A stretch of 64,000 nucleotides of DNA from Piper betle (taxonomy: Eukaryota > Streptophyta > Magnoliopsida > Piperales > Piperaceae). The stretch is taken from contig JAURVB010003404.1 of NCBI GenBank assembly GCA_033002965.1, positions 26,511 through 90,510 of the forward strand, in the 5' to 3' direction. Below are positions 11,400 to 23,276 of the stretch, one piece after another (positions within the stretch are counted from its first letter, which is position 1; each line of letters starts with the position of its first letter). Both the position numbers and the translations under genes were made by a program. Below the pieces are notes generated by a model. The model saw nothing but the letters and a program-made list of their open reading frames with translations. It searched no databases and was not told where the DNA came from.

Positions 11400-13418
11400 C
11401 AGGCAGTCGCCTTCAGTACCCTTTGAACCACAAGTCTAGACATGCGCTGCATTGCAGTACCCGTAAACCTCCACACTTCTCCGGGTTTGAGGAACTCAAA
11501 GGTGGAGTTGTCCGGATCCTTCGGGAACGAAGTGGGTTCTCCCCAGCTCCAGAGCCCGCTCTTCCGAGCACACGCCCTATCTGAAGACGTGGCCGCAAGT
11601 AACCCTCATTCCATCTCTCACCGAAAACGCGAAAACTATATATATATAGGCCTGGGTTGGGATTTATACAATAGGCCCGAAGGCAACTTGAGCTGGATCT
11701 GAAGTTCGAAAACAAACTCGAGGGATCTCATCCTCGAGGGTTATTAATCCGAAAAAGAACCATTGGCTAAATGGCCCGAGTTAAGTGGGATCCGATAAAA
11801 CGCCACTTAACTCGTCCTGCACATGATAAATCAAATACACAATAGAATAGCGTAAAACAGAGAACGAGTCCTAAACGGACCTGGTAGAAGCTCCAAACGG
11901 GTCCACGCGCCTAGGCGGCGAGCTCCTACACCGTACCTACACAATCAAGCTAAAAACTAACGCCCGCATGATGAATCACATATCCTATAGCATGCACGCA
12001 CAATCAACACAATCACACGTCAATCAACACACATCAACCTATATCAATTCTAGCAAGTCTACTTAAGCTAGTTTGATTAGATCATGATTATTACTAAATA
12101 ACCTTAATTAGTTTCATAACTTCTATTTTTAACACCACACAATTCCACAAATTTCATATTTTATTCTAAATCAAATCCACATTTATATAAGTAATTACAA
12201 TGCACAATTCATCAATCATAGCATGCAAATTCTAATAATCAATACTTTCAAATAATTAAGTTAAAATAAATTATACCTCGCGTCGTCGAAAATCGGCGAC
12301 GACTAGGGTTTCCGTTTCGTGGCTCGAAACTCGAATTCGGCACCTAGCGGCGTCCGAAGTCCGATCAGATTGGACCGGGTGCGTTCGGCGGATGATCCGG
12401 CGAATTTCCCACGAATCCAATTTTCCGGCGGTTCCGGCGGTTTTCCGGCGAGTGTCGGCGGTTTTCGGCGGATTCCGACGGTTTTCCGGCGATGATTTGG
12501 GACGGGGCAATCAGGGGGTCTATCGGCACCAGCTCGACGAGCTTGGTCCAATGGTGGTGTCAAACAGGGTAGCCGAGGCGGCGATGGCCGTCGGCGGCGG
12601 CGTCGAAAGTGGGTGGCGGCGGCGGCGTTCTCCGATCGGGGCTCCGGCCGGCCTCGACGACGGTCGGGATGGTGGGGGAAATGTCGGCGACGGCGAGGGG
12701 GTGGTCGTCGGGGTCACAGCGGCGGCGGCGCGGCCCGGACGGCGGCGGAATCCGGCTCGGAGTGCGCGTCGCGGCTTGTGGGGCGATTCCGGCGTCGTGG
12801 CGGCGAGACGGTGGCCGGGGTGGGTCGTGGCGGCACGGCGACTGCACGGCGGGGCGGGGCGGCGTCGATCGGCGGCAGGGCGGCGTCGACAGCGGCGACG
12901 ACGGCAACGACAAGGGCGCGCGGCTAGGGTTTGAGGAAGGTGTCGGGGAAGATGAAGAAGTGTTCTCAATGGCAAACTTCGTAATTTAGTATTGACTCGA
13001 TTCCGACTCGAGTCAAAATAATAACTAGTTCGTAATAAATTCTAAAAAATTCTAAAAAAATATGGAAAAATCACATAAAATAAAACAAACACAATAACAT
13101 CCAAATGACATGCTCTATAACTAATAACCCACCCGAATATAATCAAACGCGTCCTAATGCGTTATTCGGCCCAAAACTATTCTACGATCAAATAAAAATA
13201 ACAATCAATACTGCATACCTCCACATACTTGATAACCCATTTTTCATCATCTTTTAGGTGTTATCATCGTACATTTGAGCATACATGACCCTCATCGCTC
13301 ATAACTCACAGCTGGCCTCAACTCAGCTCGCGGTCCATGAAGCTGACTCGACTCGAACCGACGGTTGAACCGACTGGTTCACTCCCGTAAAACTCTGACT
13401 CGAGTCACGGGTTTTACA

Positions 13419-14165
13419 CTTCTCGTGAACTCTCTAAAAGGCACCTACTGAGGAGCCATTGGGTTGCAAACCCGGTAGCATCCTGAACTGATTATTTGAT
13501 TATTTTGTTGCTGCTGATTTTCTCATTTTATTTGCTGGTCCCTCGGGATTACTAGTATATCCTAAGTCTTCTCCTTACTTCCATAATTCTCCTGGCCTTA
13601 AGCACGAAAACCGAGTACTCTCAGACATCTCAGACAGTCGCCTTTAGTACCTTTTGCATGCACTGCACAGCAGTATCCGTAAACCTCCACACTTCTCCGG
13701 GTTTGAGGAACTCAAAGGTGGAGTTGTAAGGATCCCTCATGAATGGAGTAGACGCTCACTAGTTCCAGAGCTTGCTTTGACAAGCATGTGCCCACTCGCG
13801 TAACACGATTGTCGAATTTCCCATCTCTATTCTCACTGAAAACTCGATAAAACTATATATAGGCCTGAGAAGGGTTTTATATCATAAACCCGAAGGCAAC
13901 TTGTGGTGGATCTTGTTTTTGAAAACATACTCGAGGGATCTCATCCTCGAGGGTTATTAATTCAGAAGATCAATCAATTAAATGGCCCGCGTGAAGTGGG
14001 ATACAACAAATCCACCACTCAACATACTGCTTACCTGTAAAAACAACACACAATAAAGTATAGAGATAAAACCAGAAGCACCTTATGGACCTTGTAGAAG
14101 CTCCAATCGTGTCCTCGCGCCTAGGTGGCGAGCTCCTACTCTGTACCTACACATTAAATCTAAAA
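13419..14165 (-). mobile_element. LTR fragment (LTR C), minus strand
   Basis: Begins immediately at the end of LTR A. It aligns part by part with the middle of LTR A: the GGCACCTACTGAGGAGCC block, ctcctggccttaagcac, the CCTCCACACTTCTCCGGG block, TATA at 13853-13861, the CTCGAG dyad at 13930-13951, and GCGCCTAGGTGGCGAGCTC. Both termini are missing: the TGTAACACC side because LTR A lies there, and the other side because similarity fades near 14165. LTR A's element probably inserted into this older LTR. Confidence 0.8.
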
Positions 14166-14530
14166 GGTAACGGCTATTGAGTGGCCATGTCGGCCACATC
14201 TAGCCGCGGGCAACCTTGTCTGGCTGCCCATCAGCCAAATCCGACTGTAGGGTGGCTAGACATGGTCAGCCACGGTTGGATTGGGCCGCGTGGCCAAAGA
14301 TCAGCCATTTTTTTCTTTGCGGCCAAATCTGGCCACCACAGGCTGGATCTAGCCTTCCTCTGGCTAGATCTGGTCGGGGGACAGCCAGGTCTAACTCGTG
14401 GTGGCCAGACCTAGCTAGCAACGGCCAGATCCGGTCACGCAGCAAAAAATAAAAATAAAAATTTCTGTGGCCGCCACCCTGGCTCGAATGGCCTAGATCA
14501 AAGTCCAGGGCAGAAAAAAGTTTCTGCCCC
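14166..14530. repeat. GC-rich region of GGCCAGATCTGGCC-like palindromes
   Basis: A few hundred bases dense in variants of gGCCAGATCtGGCC and GGCTAGATCTGG on both strands, ending in a strong hairpin: GGGCAGAAA (14508-14516), loop AAAG, TTTCTGCCC (14521-14529), extended outward by CCA/TGG with one bulged base. The two overlapping plus-strand frames of 77-78 codons are by-products of the repeats. Origin unknown; it abuts the end of the LTR fragment. Confidence 0.55.
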
Positions 14531-14546
14531 TGGCTAAGGAACTCTT

Positions 14547-14551
<5 letters not shown>

Positions 14552-14597
<46 letters not shown>
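14552..14597. repeat. (TA)n microsatellite
   Basis: An uninterrupted TA dinucleotide run of about 46 bp directly following the palindrome-rich region. Confidence 0.95.
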
Positions 14598-14599
<2 letters not shown>

Positions 14600-15533
14600 T
14601 TTTAAAAATAAAGATATTGTTCTTAATCCGTAATTTTTAATGCTTATTTTTAACAATATTTACATGTGTTATGACAAAAAGATCACCCTAAAATGATTAT
14701 CTCATGTCTATTAAGAATGAATCAAATAAGATGGTTTTATTTCTTAATATTTTTGAAATGTTCCTACAAAAAGATTAAAACTTACTTAAAGTTTTTTTTT
14801 GCCAAAAAATATGATATTTTAAACGGTAATTAGCTAAAACATTGATCACAAAAAGATATTTTATTAATTTTTATTTTATTTTTTTAAACTTAATTTTAAA
14901 CAAAATATAATTTGTACAATCTACAAATATAATTTGACACCTAGTATGATGCTTTAATTCATATATTTCGAATATGGTCATCAAGATGATGATCCCGTAT
15001 TCGCTTCAAATCCACATACTCACATCTGTATAAATGCTAAAAATTTGAATCCGATTGCAATGAAATTCAAATCAAATAGGATATTATAGTTTTCAATTAA
15101 AAAATAACTAAAATTTCTTATCATTTTTTATCTTTAAAAATTTTTTTCAAAGAATATTAATTATTTATATTTGATCTGACTATTTTTAGATATATAATGT
15201 TCTAGCATTCCAAATCCATACCCGCAACAAAATCTGATCGAACACAACTTAATTTGTAGATATCAGACATTCAAACTCATCCCTACGTCAACGATCATAT
15301 ACTTTTACTATCTGATCAGCTTACTGACAATTATTGAGTGGAAGTGTCGCATATTCATCAACAATGGTTATGATGATTACACAAGAGAACAACGAAAACG
15401 CAAGTATGGATGAGGCAGAGGTCGACTGGGGGCCTGAGTGCAACCATATTTGGAGCTGCTTAGTCCGGCATGAAGTGACGTCGTCCACCGTGTGATGAGT
15501 TCAAAGAATCGAAGCAAGATGTGTCACACCAAT
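14598..15533. other. AT-rich intergenic DNA and 3' flank of MEX1
   Basis: No reading frame or repeat family recognised from 14598 to about 15330. The last ~200 bp are probably the 3' UTR of the minus-strand MEX1 gene. Confidence 0.5.
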
Positions 15534-18500
15534 TCATCCTCCAGTTGCCAGTTCTTTTAATGATGTGAAGGGAGAAGAGTAACCATAGGCTTTGGTGTCC
15601 TTCCACAAAGCAATTCCTACAAGAAAAAATTGAGCCTGTTAATTTGTTTCAATCTCAAGAGAAGTTAACACTTACACTGTGCACAACCTAGTTGAATTTC
15701 TTGAAGAGACGAAGATGCTTTAAACGAAAGCTCTACCATAGAAAAAATCAGTGTGCGAAGTAGGTACTAGGTACTAAGAGGAGTGAACTCACCTTTAAGT
15801 CCAATTGTCATACTGAGCTTGGAGTTGCATTGAAAGAACTAAATAATGATACTCAAATATAAGAATGCATCTTCATGTGCATAAATATGTGTCTTCGTAT
15901 GAATATGTCGACAAGTTTTCTTCTCAATATTGCCCTAATAGACAATTGTAATCCCCAATAGGACATTTTTTGAAATAAAATATCTCTGACGAGAGGTGAA
16001 GAGAGGGGAAGGGAAACTTGGGAAAGGGAACAGGCGAAACATATTACAATATCCGAGCAATTATGAGGGGCACTGCACATGGACACATAGGGATAGGAAG
16101 ATCCCACCAAATTCTGATGACTTTTGTCTTCTCTCCTCTATTTAAACATCCCACCTAATTTTAATGACACTTCGCCCCACCTAATTCTGGTGACTTTTGC
16201 CTTCCCTCCTCTATTTAAACCTGGTTGTTTATGCCTCATTCTCGTCAACTTTCCAATGAACTCTCTCTCATTCTAGTCATCTTCTTCCTCCTTCCTAGTC
16301 TCCCCCGTCATAGCTATTACGATCACAAGTTTCATATTTTCCCCCTTAGTCCCCTCGTCTTGCAATAAATGAAGAGAGCTGTAATGGTTCTTAAAACAAT
16401 TTGCAGGCCCATGATTCTAAGAGCCCAACAACTCTTAGAATTAGTGGGCCGGGCCAGCCAGATGGACCTTCACTCTTGGCCAGCCCGAATGAGGTTCCAT
16501 TCAGGCCTGGCCCACTTGACATCCACAGAATACATTGTCAGTCTTTAATCCATTTACTTATGCTTTAGTGATTTTCAGCTATCATGTATTAGAAACTTAT
16601 GCATTAGAAACATACCAGTACATGAATACCAAATTGAATCTCTATATAATTTTATACCAAATTGATTCTAATCCATTTAGTGCTTTACTTATGCATTAGA
16701 AACTTTTCATGTATTTACAGCGAACATATTCAAACCTGAAATACAACTTAGCTTTTGACAAAGCTTTATCAATTAACCACACAAGTATCCATGCTAATCT
16801 ACTCTCTTCTAGTTCTCGTTAGTAAGAAAATTCATATCAAGCAACAAAAACACACGCAGCTACTGATTATCTTTCATTCTCAATGCCTTGGACAAACTTA
16901 CCTCAAGTAAAAAAATGAAGTTTCTAATGCAGCCTTTTCAGCTATATAATTAGAAGGCTATAAAATTGAATCTCTAATTTAAAAGTTTCTAATGCAGCTT
17001 TTTCAGCTATATAATTAGAATGCTATATCTTATTATGCGAGACATCAGTTCAGACGTACAAAAAGATTGCCAAATCATGCAGTTGATAGAAACATACCTA
17101 TCCACGCAAATAAACCAAAGGTTGCTGCCAGCAAAAATTCCTTGCTTATTGACTTAAAACTGTAACAAGATCCCCGTGCTTAGTACACTTTCTAATAGGT
17201 CATAAATAAGTTCCGAAGAAACTGACTTAACTTAGACATGATAACATACCAGTACATGCATACCAAATTTCCCCACCCATATAGAAAAGAAGCCCAGCAT
17301 GAACCAGTGAACCTGAATAAAATATGTTAGAACTGAAATCCATTGAAGCACATGCCATAACTCAAAGACATGTATCAGGAGTTCACAGAAACACGTTAAA
17401 CATGTATATTAATCTGTGAACTAAAATTAGGGATTTTTTCTAAGTTGGAATATAAGCAAAATCTGAGAAAACAATGAACTACCACATGAGGTCGCGGATA
17501 AATAATGCCCGTGGAAGCATCAGACCATTTCCAATCATTGCTAGTACCATGGAGAAAGATGATAGACCTTTGATGTTTTCAGGGTTGAGAAAATTTGTCC
17601 ACTGACGAAAGACCAATGCATAAGAAGATAAGAATGGAGACTTCTCAAGTGATGGGAAAATTTTATATCACCAGGTACTTGACCAGTTAATGATTAAAAC
17701 AAGATACCATTTGTGCAACTGGCATCCACATGAAGAGAAGTGTTGCAGTCCAACCAGATGTAGAGTTGACAAATTTGACACCATTTTCTGAGAGTAGTCC
17801 ACGGCGTGCCTGCAAGCCGCAGCTAGTGTTTAGTTAAGAGTTCCAGTCATTCAAAATCAGCTAAATCCAAGTTCATTTCACAGTGTAACAGATGAAATTT
17901 AAAAAATGACCCTTGGTGATACATTGATAAGGTGGTTAACTAACCATGTGTGTCACTAGAACGAGGCTTAGATAACTGGAAGCAAATTTGGGAATTTGAC
18001 ATGACAAAAAAAGTGAAGCATGTGAGCTTGGAAGCTTGATTAATACGGGACAATTAGCCTTTATCGAGTTGTGCTGTAAAAAACCTGACACTCAGACACA
18101 CTTTTTTAAAACAACAGAATACCCTAATGTGCTGATAGTGAAACATAAGGGAAGAAGATATTATTTCTGAATTTAATAAGTGAAAAAACTTACTGTCAAA
18201 AACAAACCAAATGACCATGATTCAATTTAAATTTCTTCTAACAATATAAATGCGAACAATTTCACAAGACAATCAAGATAAGACAATATGGACGACAAAG
18301 ACTCTACTTATTGACACAAAGTGCACAATACAGTCCCCCATAATATGTACGAAGTATGTGGAATACAAAGGTATTTGGCTTACCAAATAAACAGCCAGAA
18401 TTGCCATAGTAAAAGAGATGATCCCAGGGAGAATGCTTTGTGGGATAATAGGAACAAAAGTAGACCACATAACCTATAGTACATCAGATGCATAAAAAAA

Positions 18501-19998
18501 AATTTAAAAGAAAGAAATAAAGCACAAATTCATACCATTGATAAACAAAGGCAAAAATTTACAAAACACAATGAACCTGAGGCAAAACAGAGAGACCACC
18601 AACAGTAATAAAATCTTCCCAAAGCTGCCATATCCTAGGATTGAGCCAATTGAAATAGTTCAACAAGTTAACCAAAAGACCACACATCACCACAACTGAC
18701 GTGATAACAAAAAAATGAAGAGGCATGGCTCCGGCCAAAGCAAGCTGCAAGATCACGGTATAAGTAGATATCACCCCCAAAGTCTGCACAACAATTGCCT
18801 CCGTTTCCCTCTTCTTTGCAAAATACGAAAGCAGGGACAGATTGCCAAGCAAACCTGTGAGCATACCCTGCAGCAACACACACAACAAGACCATGGTTTA
18901 CAATTCCTTGAAATTACTGAGAATTTATCCCAAAACCGAATTTCTCCAACTTGCCATCATGGCAAAATGAATTTCCCAATATTTCTTAAGTTTTGAGGTC
19001 GGAGAAATAGGATAGTTGTCAATAACAATAACAAAACTCATTATAATGTTTCAAAGAGATCTGAGAAAGCTTTAAAATGTCAAGGAATTACTGTAAACTC
19101 ATCAAGAAAAAAACACCAAAGTATCATCAAGAAGAGTAAAATTTTTTAGTAAAAAAATCAATCCATTTGTTTTAGTTAAATTCTATACATAAATGTTAAA
19201 CTTATCCATGAACACATGTTAACTTATATCCGTGCAAGACCTCACAAAGTATGTTTTATGTTGTTATTTTTGAAGCCAACTTCATACACTTTCTTAGAGT
19301 CTAATTTCCGTGTGCCATCTTCTCTAAAATTAAGAAAAGCAAACATGTTCATCTTCCATAAAAAATGTCGAACAACACAAAGCGATTGATCTCCTATATC
19401 TCAACTACATGGACAGCCGAAATGATATAAAAATCCGACATTGAAAACCTTGCACATGACTAAATCAAGATCACCGAAAAGAGAAGAAGAACAGTTACAA
19501 GCCAAGGGACGGCGAGGAGAGCAGCCTTGTTCCCTGCCATGAGATTGCGAGCGTTGAGCACAATCTGAGGTAGCTGCAGCAACAGAAACGGCAAGTTGGC
19601 CGCCCCGGCAAACTTGGCAGTCCACTCATTCCACTCCTCATAGCTTCCAACCCTCTCCAACTCCCCCTGCTCTCCCACCACCCAGCACAACAAACAGTCA
19701 GCACCAATCTAGAAACAAAACGGGATTCGATCAATCGGAGAACTACCTCGCGGGAAGCAAGCGCAACAATGGCGGGAAGTCGATGCCGGCGTTGACGGGT
19801 GGAGCCGACCCGATTGTCGAAGAAGGCGAGAGTATGAGGGCGGCGAAGGTGCACCGAGCAGGGCGGGGAGGTGAGGAGGAGGAAGGCGGCGGGGGAGGGG
19901 GATGGGAGGGAGGGGCGAGAGGGAGAGGTGGTGGTGGCGCCGGCGGTGGAGATGGTGAGGGGAGCGGCTACGACGACGGCGGTGGCGATCATGGCCAT
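15534..19998 (-). CDS. MEX1: MEX1, plastid maltose exporter, nine exons
   Basis: Coding exons: 19998-19747, 19666-19499, 18867-18577, 18473-18384, 17809-17708, 17601-17483, 17312-17250, 17159-17098 and 15616-15534; all introns are GT-AG and phases match, giving 409 residues (the Arabidopsis protein is about 415). MEX1 (maltose excess 1) moves maltose from transitory starch breakdown across the chloroplast inner envelope at night. Exon 1 encodes a Ser/Thr/Ala-rich transit peptide. Hallmarks in order: WTAKFAGAANLPFLLLQLPQ, NLMAGNKAALLAVPWL, GMLTGLLGNLSLLSYFAKKR, WEDFITVGGLSVLPQVMWST, SGWTATLLFMWMPVAQM, WTNFLNPENIKGLS and the C-terminal LWKDTKAYGYSSP followed by SLKEL. Several hydrophobic membrane spans are clear. 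The last intron (17097-15617) is 1.48 kb. No frame damage is seen. Confidence 0.95.
16103..16222. repeat. Short direct repeat in MEX1 intron 8
   Basis: CCCACCAAATTCTGATGAC (16103), CCCACCTAATTTTAATGAC (16150) and CCCACCTAATTCTGGTGAC (16176) are related units. Two of them are followed by CTCCTCTATTTAAAC, a TATA-like sequence on the plus strand. I infer a small tandem duplication; whether it has promoter activity is unknown. Confidence 0.6.
16912..17032. repeat. 65-bp tandem duplication in MEX1 intron 8
   Basis: AGTTTCTAATGCAGC(C/T)TTTT followed by CAGCTATATAATTAGAA occurs at about 16918 and again at about 16983. Two units only, near the 5' end of the 1.48-kb last intron. Confidence 0.75.
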
Positions 19999-22388
19999 GG
20001 CCGTAGGAGGTGGACTCGGCGGTCACGACTCACCCGACTCGCCCCCGTGATGGGTTAACATATAGTCTTTTACGCATCGGGGGGTTGTGCCACGTGTATG
20101 GGTTAATAGATTCGGTGGGGCCCGCCGGAATGACTTTTCACCGTCGACATTTTACCGCCTCCGGTGACCGCGGTCGTCAGGCGAGTCAAAGTTTTGTCCC
20201 GCTTAAAATCGGCTTATTTGATTTCCAATTTACATGGAGCTGATAACGTCCATTCGGGTTTAAAGTAGTTTAATTTTTATATGTTGATATTCTTCTTTTG
20301 TATAATTTATATTAAATTTTAATTTATAATTAAAATATTTTAAATTTAATATAATTATATATAAAAAATAATTTAATCTGACATAAATATATTTAAATTT
20401 GTTATCATATAATGATAATTTATAATTTAGTTGTATTTATATAAAAAAAATTAAGATAAAATGGTTAAAAATCTTATTCTCCATATAAAATATCATTTAA
20501 GATCTAGTTAAGTTTCGAGTTAAGTTTTTTTCAAGTGAGTATTGATTCAAATCGAGCTTTGAATTGGTCTATCATCAATATACTCAAGTCAAATTTGTTG
20601 TCTTGAAAACACACACCACACTGAGTTATAGAATTTTTTTGCATTGAACAAAAAAACGTTATAGATTTTCACGTGTTAGCATAAACTAGTCACTATCTTG
20701 AGAGATCGATTCAATTATTTTTATTATATATAGATACTCAATGAATAATATAAAAGATAGAATAAAATTGATGTTTCATATATAAACCATTTATTTATGA
20801 AACCTATAGTAACTTGAGTGTGTTGGGAAGATGGAGACGACTTACACTTTAAGCTGGAGTTAGTTATAATTTGTTGGCTCTAAGAAGGTGACCATGTGCA
20901 CTTGCTTCGCTGGACTAGGCTTGGGAATTTGTGGACGAACACACGAGGAACAGCATTGCAGCAACTTCATTTGAAAGTGATAATTGCTTGGGTAAGTTAG
21001 GGAATTTTTAACTTTCAATGGCTGCTATAAAAAATCATCGAGATTGTCAAATTACATCAGCTTAAAAAAGACAATCGTTTTAATTCATAAGTCATAGCCA
21101 TGATGAACTCTAACTCTGGGGCACAGTCAGTTTAGTCCGTAAGAAATTTATAAATGTCTTGTATGCAAGCGGTGAACCAGCACAACCATACATCTACTGA
21201 CTAACTGGATACATATGTTTAAGAATAGAGCAACCCATCAATCCACAGTTGGAGTTTAAGGCAGAGAGAATGATGTTTAAATCACCCGTGAGTAAGTTTT
21301 TACCCCCTTATATTAAAGGTCCTCTTTCAGACTTTTTGTGTTGTTATTTTTGGCCCAACAATAATTTTGTAGACACCTTAATGCTTAATTAATTTGAAAT
21401 TATGAATATTATTATTTATTTTCAAGAAAACGTTAGACTATAATTTTGTCTAAATTAGGAATTGAAACTATTGATATATTTTAATATGCTTATAATTGTA
21501 CTATCAAATTAATTTTTTTATTTAACAATATATACTTAATTTAGATTTTTACCATTTGTATACTTTTATTTACCTATTGTTATTTATTAGTATATAAATT
21601 AGAGTATAATTCTAATAGAATTAAAAATCTTTAAAATTATATTTAGTTATTAGAATTTAAATTAATTGATATTTGTGATAACTGTATTTTTTTGTAAAAT
21701 ATAAATAATATTTATTATTTTATTCAAAAATAATATCATAATAATTTTGAAACTAATTTTGTATATTCTTAATATGTTTTATTAATAAGTATTAAATATA
21801 CCCGTGCACAAAGGTCTTTGGTTAGTTATCACTAAAATATAATCTTATAAGTGGCGGAGACACCTTATAAAATTATTAAAAAATTTATAACAGATAAAAA
21901 TGAGGGGAACATGATTCCAACAATTATTAAAGTCAAGGAACTCAAATGAAAAAATTTTACTAACGAGAAAATATCACATAAATGATTAACTATATAAAAA
22001 TAATAATGGGATCATGTTTAATTTTATCTAAAATCGTTGTAAAGTTGTGAATTTTATAATCTATATTTGTCTATATAATAATATATAAAATTGAGGACTT
22101 TTAACTTGATGTGCCACGTGTCTTTTTAATATGTTATAATATTATCCTTTTATTTCATGTTTACAACTTTTTTAGTTTAATTAAGTTTTTTAACATATTT
22201 TTTTAACTATTTTATGAAATTATTTTTTATTTCTTATTCTTCAAAATAAGATAAATATAATTTTACCCTTTTTTAATACGGTGTTATCACACTTCATTTA
22301 AATATTTATAATATTATCCCTTTATTTCCTATTTACAATAAAAAATAATTTAATCAAGATTATTTGCTAGGTATCTCTTACTTGGTTT
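19999..22388. other. MEX1 upstream region and AT-rich intergenic DNA
   Basis: 19999-20240 is the GC-rich presumed 5' UTR and promoter of MEX1. 20241-22388 is strongly AT-rich with no coding potential; 20500-20620 has GAGTTAAGTTT/AATCGAGC-type sequence common in decayed plant hAT-like repeats. Around 21800 there is ACCCGTGCAC, reminiscent of Helitron 3' ends, but no clear hairpin-CTRR terminus, so I do not call one. Confidence 0.45.
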
Positions 22389-23268
22389 CCGGGTTGAGAA
22401 AATCAGCCGATTCCGTGCGGAATCGGCCGATTTAAATCGGATCGGCGCGATGCCGATCCGATTTCGGGGCCGAATCGGTCGGCCCCGAATCGGTCACTGA
22501 ATCGGCCGATTTCGGCCGATTCCGACCGATTTAACTCGGAATCGGAATCGGCCGATTTAAATCGGAATCAGTTTTTACAAAATTACTAAAATACCCTAGG
22601 TATGATTTTAATTAAATTAATTAAGCATGGGTAAAATGGTAATTTGGCTTTTAAAACCCTCCCGCTTCCGCCGTCGCGCTCGCTCCGCCGCCCTCCGCTC
22701 CGCTTCCGCCGCCCTCCGCTCCGCTTCCGCCGCAGCCCCGCCACGGCCGTCCGACCACGCCACTGCCGTCCGACCATGCCGCCGCCCCGTTTCCGCCCCC
22801 GCCGTGCGTCCCCGACTCCGGGGTCGCCGCCCTCCGCTCCGCTCCGCCGCAGCTCCGCCACGGCCGTCCGACCACGCCGCCGCCCCGTTTCCGCCTCCGC
22901 CGTGCGTCCCCGACTCCGGGCTCGCCGCCGGCGGGGGTAGGGAGGGAGGGTGGCATTCTTGTAATTAAAGTTGACTCGAGTGTAACTCGAGTCAAAAATA
23001 ATAATTAATTTATAAATAATTTAAAAAAATCTTAAAAAATATTTAAAAATATCATAAACTATAATACACAGAATAATATCAAAATAACATCAATACCTAA
23101 TTTTAATATATTTATATTATAAATTATCAAATTATTATATATAACCGATTAAATTAATTTGGACCGATTCAACTGAACCGATTCCTGGCCGATTCAGACC
23201 GATTCCGATTCCGATTCCGATTCACTGGAAAACCGATTCCGATTCCGATTCCGATTTATGCAACCATG
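22389..23268. mobile_element. hAT-like non-autonomous DNA element, 880 bp
   Basis: Flanked by the 8-bp direct repeat CTTGGTTT (22381-22388 and 23269-23276), the duplication size of hAT elements. The ends form an imperfect inverted repeat: CCGGGTTGAGAAAATCAG versus CATGGTTGCATAAATCGG from the other strand. Sub-terminal regions are packed with AATCGG/CCGATT motifs, many as AATCGGCCGATT palindromes, as expected for transposase-binding repeats. The interior has a GC-rich block (22670-22950), a 25-bp dyad (22971-22995) and an AT-rich block. No transposase is encoded. The ~98-114-codon open frames inside the GC block are low-complexity Pro/Arg/Ala and not genes. Confidence 0.75.
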
Positions 23269-23276
23269 CTTGGTTT

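Larger units (their letters stand above)
7625..13418 (-). mobile_element. 5' LTR (LTR A), minus strand, split by a nested solo LTR
   Basis: On the plus strand it begins TGTAACACC at 7625 and ends GGGTTTTACA at 13418, so it has TG...CA ends on both strands. Subtracting the insertion of 8468-11399 and one copy of its target duplication leaves about 2,857 bp. Read on the minus strand it runs from 13418 to 7625 and is followed directly by the tRNA-iMet primer site and gag remnant. It contains a dyad at 12992-13016, a GC-rich block (12290-12960), a CTCGAG dyad (11717-11738) and a TATA-like TATATATA at 11637-11648. LTR length, 5-bp duplications and iMet primer fit large Ty3/gypsy elements such as the Tekay/Del type, but no polymerase is present to confirm this. 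The open frames within it on both strands are low-complexity artefacts. Confidence 0.85.

Noticed and set aside
12271..12989. Open frames up to 180 codons on both strands
   Set aside because: Same GC-rich LTR block in the opposite orientation; composition-driven.
21795..21840. Possible Helitron 3' end (ACCCGTGCAC...)
   Set aside because: No stable hairpin followed by CTRR and no matching 5' end.
22586..22995. Four overlapping 90-114-codon frames
   Set aside because: Interior of the hAT-like element; CCGCC repeats keep all frames open.
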